Source: JANOBJ01 sp031411575 (GTDB lineage: Bacteria > Pseudomonadota > Gammaproteobacteria > Burkholderiales > Burkholderiaceae_C). From it: a DNA stretch of 13,027 bases. The translations under genes were made by a program, and so were the position numbers. Under the pieces are notes generated by a model. It saw nothing but the letters and a program-made list of their open reading frames with translations. It was not told where the DNA came from and did not search any database. This document shows positions 5,496 to 12,227 of this stretch, in pieces (within the stretch, counting starts at the first letter, position 1; every line of letters starts with the position of its first letter). The stretch spans positions 1-13,027 of the forward strand of contig JANOBJ010000094.1 of assembly GCA_031411575.1 (NCBI GenBank). The letters are read 5' to 3'.

Positions 5496-6767
5496 ATGCG
5501 GGTTTTTCAATTGAGAGGGTGCCTTGCAACAGGCGCGGTGTGCCTGGGACTGCTGGCGTTCACCGGATCTGTCGCGCAAGCGCAGCAGGTCCTGACGGTG
5601 GCGGCTTTCCCGGCTGTCGACGAAATCGTGCGCGCGGCGATCCCAGCCTGGAAACGGCTTTATCCCAATATCGAGATCAAGGTCGTGAGTCGCCAATTCG
5701 CGGACCACCACACGGCAATGACTACCGCGCTTTCCACCTCGTCATACCTGCCCGACGTGATGGCACTGGAAGTGGGCTACGTGGGCCGATTCGCGCAAGG
5801 AAATGGCCTCGAAGATCTGTCCAAGCCACCGTACAACATTGGCGAGCACAGGGAACGCTACGTTCCGTATGCCTATCAGCAAGCGACAAACCGGCTTGGT
5901 GCGGTGGTGGCGGCCCCGACAGATATCGGTCCGGGCACGCTGCTGTACCGTGCGGACATCTTGGCCAGGGCGGGCGTCACAGAAGCCGAGCTCACCCGGT
6001 CGTGGGAAAGTTATGTGGCCGGTGGCGTGCGTATCAAGCAGACAACGGGTGCTTACCTGCTGGCGCACGCACGGGACATGAAGGACATCATCATCCGCAC
6101 CGGCATTCAACCCGGTGAGGGCCTGTACTTCGACAAGGACTCTCGGGTGCTGGTGAACACGCCGCGCTTTGAGCGCGCCTTCGCGTTGGCGCGAGAGATT
6201 CGCCGCCAGAAGCTGGATGCTCGTGTTTCCGCGTGGTCCAACGAATGGTCCGAGGGTTTCAAGCGCGGTACTCTGGCCACCCAGCTCACCGGTGCGTGGC
6301 TGGCAGGGCATCTCAACAACTGGCTTGCCCCCGGCACCACTGGCCTGTGGCGCGCCGCGCAGTTGCCGGAGGGTGCTTCAGCCGCCTATGGCGGAACCTT
6401 CCTTGCTCTCCCCAAAGGGTCGCCTCTGGCCAGCAAGCTGATGGCTTGGGAGCTCATCAAGCTGCTCACACTGGATCGAGAGCGTCAGCTGGCAGCGTTC
6501 AAGTCGCAGGATGCGTTTCCCGCCCTTCGGTCGGCGCAGGAAGATCCGTTCTTCGACCTGCCCATTGCTTTCCTTGGCGGGCAGGTGGCGAGGACCATGT
6601 GGCGGGAGGCTTCGAGCCGCGCGGTGGCCGTATCGGTGCACAAACAGGACTCGTTTGCCGATGAAGTGATCAACACAGAACTGGACAAGGTGCTGGATCG
6701 GGGCAAAGAAATCAAAACCGCCTTGACCGACGCTCAGCGTTTGCTGGAAAAACGGGCGCACCGCTGA
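5496..6767 (+). CDS. ABC transporter sugar-binding protein (CUT1 type, periplasmic)
   Basis: The 423-residue protein belongs to the family-1 extracellular solute-binding proteins of carbohydrate importers. A Sec signal peptide is plain: MRVFQLR, a hydrophobic stretch to about residue 25, and an AQA motif with cleavage likely after Ala29. The mature part starts QQVLTVAAFPAVDEIVRAAI and continues with WKRLYPNIEIKVVSR, the usual first-lobe pattern. Aromatic residues for sugar stacking are present throughout (for example LTGAWLAGHLNNWLAPGTTGLW). Length is typical (about 400-430). GGAG at 5486-5489 sits 6 bases before the ATG. It is the first gene of the operon and is followed by the permease genes with a 10-bp gap. 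It should capture the imported sugar in the periplasm; a beta-gluco-oligosaccharide is inferred only from the glycosidases downstream. Confidence 0.93.
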   Translation: MRVFQLRGCLATGAVCLGLLAFTGSVAQAQQVLTVAAFPAVDEIVRAAIPAWKRLYPNIEIKVVSRQFADHHTAMTTALSTSSYLPDVMALEVGYVGRFAQGNGLEDLSKPPYNIGEHRERYVPYAYQQATNRLGAVVAAPTDIGPGTLLYRADILARAGVTEAELTRSWESYVAGGVRIKQTTGAYLLAHARDMKDIIIRTGIQPGEGLYFDKDSRVLVNTPRFERAFALAREIRRQKLDARVSAWSNEWSEGFKRGTLATQLTGAWLAGHLNNWLAPGTTGLWRAAQLPEGASAAYGGTFLALPKGSPLASKLMAWELIKLLTLDRERQLAAFKSQDAFPALRSAQEDPFFDLPIAFLGGQVARTMWREASSRAVAVSVHKQDSFADEVINTELDKVLDRGKEIKTALTDAQRLLEKRAHR

Positions 6768-6777
6768 GGGTCAGATC

Positions 6778-7755
6778 ATGGGTCGATCTGCTCCACTCCT
6801 CTCCACCTGGCGCACGGCAAACCGGGCGAGGTCCTGGCGTCTGTCGCCGAAATGGGCGCCGTACGTATTCATCAGCCCTTTCCTCATTCTGTTCCTGGTG
6901 TTCGGAATGTTTCCGCTGCTTTTTTCGCTTTATCTCGCATTCCAGGTCTGGGAGCCAACCAACGGACTGTCTGCGATGAAGTATGTCGGAGTGGAGAATT
7001 TTGTTTTCTCGCTCCAAGATGAGTGGTTCTGGAAGTCACTGAAAAACACCGGATGGCTGGCGGTCACCTCGGGTGTGCCACAGCACCTGGTCGCGATTCC
7101 GCTGGCCTACTTCATCCACTCTTCTTTCAAGCGGCTGCGCAATGCGGTGGTGGGCGCCTACTTCCTGCCCTACATCACGTCCACTGTCGCCATCGCGATC
7201 ATGTTCAGCTCGTTGTTCTCGACCGACTTCGGCCTCATCAACCTGGGCCTGCAAGGGCTGGCCAGCGTTCCGGGATTGGGTTGGCTGTCCCCGGCGGAGC
7301 CTATTGACTGGATGGGTCGACCGGAGCACATCAAGCCGGCGATCTCGATGATCGTGTTCTGGCGGTACGTCGGGTTCAATGTGGTGCTGTACCTGGCGGC
7401 TCTTCAAACGATTCCCAAGGACCTCTACGAAGCAGCCGCCATGGACGGCGCAGGACGACTCCAGCAGTTCTGGTACATCACTCTACCCAGCCTGCGCCCG
7501 ATGATCTACTTTGGCGTGACGCTGAGCGTGATTGGTGGTCTGCAGCTGTTTGAAGAGCCCTTCATCCTGACCGGTGGCCGAGGTGGCTCCGACCAGGCTG
7601 GCATGACGACGGCGATTTACCTGTACCGCATGGCATTTGATTTCAATGATTTTGGTGCGGCGAGCGCCATGTCTTGGCTGCTGTTTGTCGTCGTGGTCTT
7701 GTTGACTTACCTGACCAATCGCGCCTTCAGGCCACGACCGGGCACTGGATCATGA
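6778..7755 (+). CDS. Sugar ABC transporter permease, MalF/UgpA type
   Basis: The 325-residue inner-membrane protein has about six membrane segments, beginning with a long hydrophobic one at about residues 29-55 (YVFISPFLILFLVFGMFPLL). The EAA loop that docks with the ATPase is clear: EAAAMDGAGRLQQFWYITLP from Glu218, matching the EAAxxDGA-x(n)-F-x-I-x-LP pattern of CUT1 permeases. GLQLFEEPFILTGG near the end is also typical of MalF-type subunits. GAGGG at 6766-6770 overlaps the preceding stop and serves as ribosome-binding site. Its stop overlaps the next start by 4 bases (ATGA), so the two permeases are translationally coupled and probably form the heterodimeric channel. The substrate is not determined by these motifs. 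Confidence 0.94.
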   Translation: MGRSAPLLSTWRTANRARSWRLSPKWAPYVFISPFLILFLVFGMFPLLFSLYLAFQVWEPTNGLSAMKYVGVENFVFSLQDEWFWKSLKNTGWLAVTSGVPQHLVAIPLAYFIHSSFKRLRNAVVGAYFLPYITSTVAIAIMFSSLFSTDFGLINLGLQGLASVPGLGWLSPAEPIDWMGRPEHIKPAISMIVFWRYVGFNVVLYLAALQTIPKDLYEAAAMDGAGRLQQFWYITLPSLRPMIYFGVTLSVIGGLQLFEEPFILTGGRGGSDQAGMTTAIYLYRMAFDFNDFGAASAMSWLLFVVVVLLTYLTNRAFRPRPGTGS

Positions 7756-8576
7756 AAAGCGAACGCCTCGCGCCTTGGGCCGCCTACTGCATGGTTGGCG
7801 TCGGCTCGCTCATCATGCTCGCTCCGTTCTACTTCATGTTCGTGTTTGCCACGCACTCCCGGACCGAAATCTTCAGCCTGCCGCCACCGCTGTTTTTCGG
7901 CAACGATTTCTTCAGCAACCTCAGCATTCTGACCGCACGCATTCCGTTCTGGCGCAATCTGGGCTGGAGCGTCTATGTGGCTATCGTTTCCACGGCGCTT
8001 ACGCTGCTGTTCTGTTCAATGGCTGGCTATGCGTTCGCGCGGTTTGATTTTCGATGGAAGAACGCATTGTTCGCACTGGTGATGGGCACCATGTTGCTGC
8101 CGTCATTCATGAACATGATCCCGACCTTCATTGTTATGGACGCACTCGGATGGATTGATCAGCCCCGAGCGTTGTACCTTCCCGGCGCGGCCAGTGCATT
8201 CGGCATCTTTCTGATGCGCCAGTTCGTGACCACCTCCATACCCAAGGATCTGATTGAGGCCGCGCGAATGGACGGCTGCAGCGAGTTCGGCATTTACGCG
8301 CGCATCGTCGTTCCGTTGCTCAAGCCGGCCATGGGCACGCTGGGCCTGATCACTTTCATCGCTTCCTGGAACAACTTCATTGGTCCGCTGATCGTGATGC
8401 GCTCTCCCGAGATGTACACGCTGCCGCTGGCGTTGCGCAGCCTGCAAAGCCCGGTCGACACCGAATGGGGTGCGCTGATGGCTGGCTCGGCCATTGCCAC
8501 CGTTCCGCTGATCGTGCTATTCATGATGTCGTCGCGGCAACTTATCTCTGGCCTGACGGCTGGCGCCGTGAAGTGA
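7752..8576 (+). CDS. Sugar ABC transporter permease, MalG/UgpE type
   Basis: The 274-residue protein is the second channel subunit of the importer. I chose the ATG at 7752, which overlaps the previous stop (ATGA), because the sequence from there (MKSERLAPWAAYCMVGVGSL) gives the normal short N-tail and first helix of MalG proteins. An in-frame ATG at 7674 would add 26 residues that are out-of-frame read-through of the first permease gene. About six membrane helices are visible. The EAA loop reads EAARMDGCSEFGIYARIVVP from Glu169, and the preceding MRQFVTTSIPKDL and the later FIASWNNFIGPLIVM are characteristic of this subunit. The gap to the next gene is 47 bp. Confidence 0.94.
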   Translation: MKSERLAPWAAYCMVGVGSLIMLAPFYFMFVFATHSRTEIFSLPPPLFFGNDFFSNLSILTARIPFWRNLGWSVYVAIVSTALTLLFCSMAGYAFARFDFRWKNALFALVMGTMLLPSFMNMIPTFIVMDALGWIDQPRALYLPGAASAFGIFLMRQFVTTSIPKDLIEAARMDGCSEFGIYARIVVPLLKPAMGTLGLITFIASWNNFIGPLIVMRSPEMYTLPLALRSLQSPVDTEWGALMAGSAIATVPLIVLFMMSSRQLISGLTAGAVK

Positions 8577-8623
8577 CGGCCAGCCCTGTCAGGACTACTC
8601 CTCAAATCATTTAAAAACCCAAC

Positions 8624-10042
8624 ATGCCACTTCACGAACACCACCCCCATCCGCCCCGATTTCCCGATAGCTTTGTATGGGGCGTGGCCACCAGCTCATT
8701 TCAGATCGAAGGAGCTGCGACCCTGGATGGCAAGGGGCCATCCATCTGGGATACCTTCTGCCGGCAGCCTGGCGCCATTGCAGACGGCAGCAATGGCGAT
8801 GTAGCCTGCGAACATGTCAAGCGCTGGGAGCAGGATCTGGACCTTATTGCCGACCTGGGCGTTGACGCCTACCGTTTCTCGGTGTCCTGGCCACGCGTGC
8901 GCCCCGGTGGCAGTGGTGCCTGGAACGAGAAAGGTTTGGACTTCTATGAACGCCTGGTGGACGGGCTGCTTGCGCGCGGCATCAAGCCCTATCTGACGCT
9001 CAACCATTGGGACCTGCCCGAAGAGTTGCAGCAGCAAGGCGGCTGGGCGAACCGCGACACCACGCATCGATTTGTCGAATATGCGCAAGGCATCGCCAAG
9101 CGCATGGGTGACCGGCTGGCGTCCATCACCACACACAACGAACCTTGGGTCATCGCGGTGCTGGGCCATGAAACAGGCATTTTCGCGCCCGGTATCAAGA
9201 ATCGCGCCACTGCCATGCAGGCGACCCATCATCTGCTGCTGAGCCATGGCATGACGCTGCAGGCTTTGCGGGCCGACGGGGGCGATACCCGGCTGGGCAT
9301 TGTGCTCAACCTCTCGCCCATGCATCCGGCCACCGATACGCCAGCGGATCTGGAGAAGACCCGGTTGGAAGACGGAAAGCTGCTGCGCTGGTATATGGAC
9401 CCGTTGTTCCGCGGCAGTTACCCCGAGGATGTGCTGGCCCATCTGGGTGCAGATGCGCCGCAGGTGCACAAGGGAGACATGGACATCATCTCCACACCGA
9501 TGGATTTCCTGGGCGTCAACTACTACTCGCGATCAGTGGTCAGTGCGCAAGGCCCCTGGGATGTGCACAGCAGCGGTCGTGAAATCACCGATATGGGCTG
9601 GGAGGTGTATCCGGAAGGGCTGACCGAACTGCTTGTTCGCATGCATCACGATTACGCCGTTCCGCCGCTGTATGTGACTGAGAACGGTGGCGCCTTCAAG
9701 GACCGGCTGGAAGATGGGCGGGTCCATGACACACAACGCCGGGACTACATCTCGCGTCACATTGCTGCTGTCGCGGATGCCATGCGGCAGGGGGTGCACA
9801 TGGAGGGCTACATGGTCTGGAGCCTGCTCGACAACTTTGAGTGGGCATCGGGGTATGAGAAGCGCTTCGGCATCGTGCACGTTGACTATGAGACACAGAA
9901 GCGAACCCTCAAAGACAGCGCGCTTTGGTACCGCGATTTCCTTCGCGACCAGAAGGCGACGCGCTTGCGGCAGGACGTGGTTCCTCTGGCGCTGTCAGGC
10001 AGTCACGATAGCGCGGTTTCCTCCGCGTCTTCGGGGGACTGA
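8624..10042 (+). CDS. GH1 beta-glucosidase, intracellular
   Basis: This 472-residue glycoside hydrolase family 1 enzyme releases glucose from the non-reducing end of beta-glucosides and beta-gluco-oligosaccharides by a retaining mechanism. Visible: the N-terminal signature FPDSFVWGVATSSFQIEGAA (from residue 13), LTLNHWDLPEELQQQGGW, the acid/base glutamate Glu173 in THNEPWV, the nucleophile Glu353 in YVTENGGAF, and WSLLDNFEWASGYEKRFGIV. The NFEW pattern near the end, rather than the Ser-Lys-Tyr type of phosphate-binding loop, points to unphosphorylated substrates, which suits an ABC importer rather than a PTS. There is no signal peptide, so it acts in the cytoplasm. The start lacks a nearby Shine-Dalgarno sequence; the closest purine run (AGGA, 8591-8594) is 29 bases upstream. 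The frame lies between permease and ATPase genes, as the glycosidase does in agl-type operons. Confidence 0.96.
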   Translation: MPLHEHHPHPPRFPDSFVWGVATSSFQIEGAATLDGKGPSIWDTFCRQPGAIADGSNGDVACEHVKRWEQDLDLIADLGVDAYRFSVSWPRVRPGGSGAWNEKGLDFYERLVDGLLARGIKPYLTLNHWDLPEELQQQGGWANRDTTHRFVEYAQGIAKRMGDRLASITTHNEPWVIAVLGHETGIFAPGIKNRATAMQATHHLLLSHGMTLQALRADGGDTRLGIVLNLSPMHPATDTPADLEKTRLEDGKLLRWYMDPLFRGSYPEDVLAHLGADAPQVHKGDMDIISTPMDFLGVNYYSRSVVSAQGPWDVHSSGREITDMGWEVYPEGLTELLVRMHHDYAVPPLYVTENGGAFKDRLEDGRVHDTQRRDYISRHIAAVADAMRQGVHMEGYMVWSLLDNFEWASGYEKRFGIVHVDYETQKRTLKDSALWYRDFLRDQKATRLRQDVVPLALSGSHDSAVSSASSGD

Positions 10043-10043
10043 A

Positions 10044-11105
10044 TTGGGTCAGGTTTCGCTTCGCGGAATACGCAAGAGTTTTGGCGCGGCGGATGTCATC
10101 AGGGGCATCGATCTGGAGGTGCGCGACGGAGAGTTCCTGGTCTTTGTCGGCCCGTCGGGGTGCGGCAAGTCGACCACGCTGCGCATGATTGCCGGGCTTG
10201 AGAGCATCACTGCCGGCGGTCTTCTGATCGATGGCGCACGCGCCAACGACTTGCGACCGTCTGACCGCGGAGCAGCCATGGTGTTTCAGAGCTACGCCCT
10301 GTATCCGCACATGACGGTCGCGGAGAATATGGCGTTCTCGCTCAAGATGGCCGGCATGCCCCGCGCCCAGCGCGACGAGCAGGTGACCAAAACTGCCGAC
10401 ATCCTGCGCATCACGGAACTGCTGGGGCGGCTGCCGAAGGACCTCTCAGGAGGTCAGCGTCAGCGGGTGGCGATTGGCCGGGCCATCGTCCGCAAGCCCA
10501 AAGTTTTTTTGTTCGACGAGCCCCTCTCCAATCTCGATGCCGCTCTGCGGGTCAATATGCGTATCGAGCTTTCGCGCCTCCACGAGGAGCTTGGGACGAC
10601 GATGATCTACGTGACCCACGACCAGGTCGAGGCGATGACCATGGGCGACCGCATCGCGGTTTTCAACAAAGGTATCGTAGAGCAGCTGGGTGCGCCCATG
10701 GACCTCTACAAGCAGCCGGCCAACGAGTTTGTTGCCGGTTTTATCGGCGCACCCAGAATCAATTTCGTCGACCGTCCCGGCGGCGATTCGACGCCCGCGC
10801 ACCGTTCCCTTTGGGATGCACTGACAGGTGCGGCGCCGGCCACAGTACAGCGCGCCGGGCTTCGGCCCGAGCACCTGAAGGTGGTAGCCGCTGGGCAGGG
10901 TATTCCGGCGCAGGTCGAGCTGGCCGAGCATCTGGGTGACAGTTCCATCATCCACCTGCGCGTCGACGGTATCGCCGAGTTGCTGAGCGCCAAGGTAGGC
11001 GCCAGCTATGACGGGCTAGCCAGTGGGCAGAGTGTGGGTCTGGCGCCCGACGCGGCCTGGGTCTTGAGTTTCGACGCCGATCAACGACTTGCAGCATGCA
11101 AATGA
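10044..11105 (+). CDS. Sugar ABC transporter ATP-binding protein, MalK/MsiK/UgpC type
   Basis: The 353-residue ATPase powers the importer. I place the start at TTG 10044, one base after the GH1 stop, because it gives MGQVSLRGIRKSFG, the usual first strand of MalK-type proteins. GGGGGA at 10033-10038 is at a good distance, and the first in-frame ATG (10187) lies after the Walker A motif. An ATG far upstream (9687) is only the same frame open through GH1. All ATPase elements are intact: Walker A GPSGCGKST (36-44), Q-loop Gln82 in VFQSYALYPHM, signature LSGGQRQRVAIGRA (134-147), Walker B VFLFDEP with Asp158-Glu159, D-loop NLDA, and switch His192 in THDQVEAM. The C-terminal part (from about 235) is a TOBE-type regulatory domain with GLRPEHLKV. 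It likely serves the neighbouring permeases, though MsiK-type ATPases can energise several importers. Confidence 0.93.
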   Translation: MGQVSLRGIRKSFGAADVIRGIDLEVRDGEFLVFVGPSGCGKSTTLRMIAGLESITAGGLLIDGARANDLRPSDRGAAMVFQSYALYPHMTVAENMAFSLKMAGMPRAQRDEQVTKTADILRITELLGRLPKDLSGGQRQRVAIGRAIVRKPKVFLFDEPLSNLDAALRVNMRIELSRLHEELGTTMIYVTHDQVEAMTMGDRIAVFNKGIVEQLGAPMDLYKQPANEFVAGFIGAPRINFVDRPGGDSTPAHRSLWDALTGAAPATVQRAGLRPEHLKVVAAGQGIPAQVELAEHLGDSSIIHLRVDGIAELLSAKVGASYDGLASGQSVGLAPDAAWVLSFDADQRLAACK

Positions 11106-12151
11106 GCACCAAAATCAAAATCTCCAGGAAGCCCGCTTCGTCCACTCTGGCTGCGACCGACGCGAAGTCAGCCAAAACGGCCCCTGCCTCCAAGTCGAAA
11201 CCGGTGAATCCCGCTGCACCACCGAGCCATTCGGCGGCCGTGCCCAGCAAGATTCCCGGCTGGAAGCTGGTCTGGCACGATGAGTTCGAGGGCAGCGAGA
11301 TCGACCGCAGCAAGTGGGATTTCGATATCGGCAACGGCTTCTTTGACTACACGACACATACCTGGATCGCCGGCTGGGGCAACGAGGAATTGCAGTACTA
11401 CACCGACGCGCCGGCCAATGCGTCGGTCAAGGACAGCCTGCTGACCATCCGCGCGCAGAAGGAAGTTCTGCATGGCTGCGGCTACACGTCAGCGCGGCTG
11501 AAGACGCGCCAGCGCGATGGCACGCCGCTGTTCACGAAGCGCTACGGCCGGTTCGAGTTCCGTGCCAAGGTGCCCTGGGGCAAGGGCCTGTGGCCGGCGC
11601 TGTGGATGCTGCCGCAGGCCGACACCTACGGCGGGTGGCCCGCCAGCGGCGAGATCGACCTGATGGAGATCGTCGGCGAGAAGCCGCGCGAGGTGCTCAA
11701 CAGCATCCATTTCGGCTCGCCGGGCACCGACGCACGCGCAATGATCACCCACGTGCATCCGCTGCCCGGCGGCGGCACCGTGGCCGACTGGCATGTCTAC
11801 GCCTGCGAATGGGAGCCAGGCGAGATCCGCTTCTACGTCGACGACGTACACACCAGCACGCGCGACCACTGGTGGAGCAGCGGCAAAGTCGACGCCAAGG
11901 GCAAGGGCATCGTCGCGGGCCGCGCCAACGACCTGCACCCTTGGCCAGCCCCGTTCAACGAGCCGTTCTACCTGCTGATGAACGTTGCGGTGGGCGGCAA
12001 CTTCCCCGGCGTCCCCAACCCCGAGACGCACTTTCCAGCCGATCTGGTCGTGGACTACGTGCGCGTCTACGAGAAAGTCGGCGGCGATGGTCCAGTGCGG
12101 CCTATCGGCAAGGGGCGGTTCCCCTGGCAGGCAGTCAAGAAGAAGCGCTGA
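11096..12151 (+). CDS. GH16 endo-beta-1,3-glucanase (laminarinase-type), no visible signal peptide
   Basis: The 351-residue protein is a glycoside hydrolase family 16 enzyme. The jelly-roll domain starts at about residue 54 (GWKLVWHDEFEGSEIDRSKW) and runs to VVDYVRVYEKV. The catalytic motif GEIDLMEIVG gives nucleophile Glu186, Asp188 and acid/base Glu191, and the E-x-D-x-x-E spacing is that of laminarinases rather than lichenases. Other landmarks are WGNEELQYYTD, YGRFEFRAKVPWGKGLWPALWMLP and LLMNVAVGGNFPG. Before the domain is a Lys/Ala/Ser/Pro-rich tail of about 50 residues without a hydrophobic core, so no Sec signal is visible. The C-terminus is a short basic tail. The ATG at 11096 overlaps the ATPase gene by 10 bases; an ATG two codons later (11102) would overlap by 4 and is equally possible, as neither has a clear ribosome-binding site. 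It should cut internal beta-1,3 (or mixed 1,3/1,4) linkages; the exact specificity is inferred. Confidence 0.93.
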   Translation: MQMSTKIKISRKPASSTLAATDAKSAKTAPASKSKPVNPAAPPSHSAAVPSKIPGWKLVWHDEFEGSEIDRSKWDFDIGNGFFDYTTHTWIAGWGNEELQYYTDAPANASVKDSLLTIRAQKEVLHGCGYTSARLKTRQRDGTPLFTKRYGRFEFRAKVPWGKGLWPALWMLPQADTYGGWPASGEIDLMEIVGEKPREVLNSIHFGSPGTDARAMITHVHPLPGGGTVADWHVYACEWEPGEIRFYVDDVHTSTRDHWWSSGKVDAKGKGIVAGRANDLHPWPAPFNEPFYLLMNVAVGGNFPGVPNPETHFPADLVVDYVRVYEKVGGDGPVRPIGKGRFPWQAVKKKR

Positions 12152-12193
12152 GCCCGGAGCGTACTGACACCACACCGTTCTACGCTCAGCGCT
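12144..12193 (+). other. 10-bp inverted repeat across the GH16 stop and the gap before GH17
   Basis: AGCGCTGAGC (12144-12153) and GCTCAGCGCT (12184-12193) are perfect complements separated by 30 bases. The left arm contains the GH16 stop codon. In mRNA this would form a GC-rich stem, but no T-run follows, so it is not a plain terminator. It may adjust expression of the GH17 gene relative to the upstream genes, or protect a processed end. Confidence 0.4.
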
Positions 12194-12227
12194 CCTCATC
12201 ACGCTGAAATGCACTGAAGGCAAAGAC

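Noticed and set aside
7674..7751. Earlier in-frame ATG for the second permease
   Set aside because: The extra 26 residues come from the first permease gene in another frame; the ATGA overlap at 7752 gives a normal N-terminus.
9862..9870. AAGCGCTT inside GH1 as a further repressor site
   Set aside because: Only the 8-base core matches, it lies in conserved coding sequence (EKRF), and the flanks do not fit the 14-bp operator.
9687..10043. Earlier in-frame ATG for the ATPase
   Set aside because: It would add 119 residues read out of frame through GH1, rich in Arg, Thr and Ser; MalK proteins do not have this extension.
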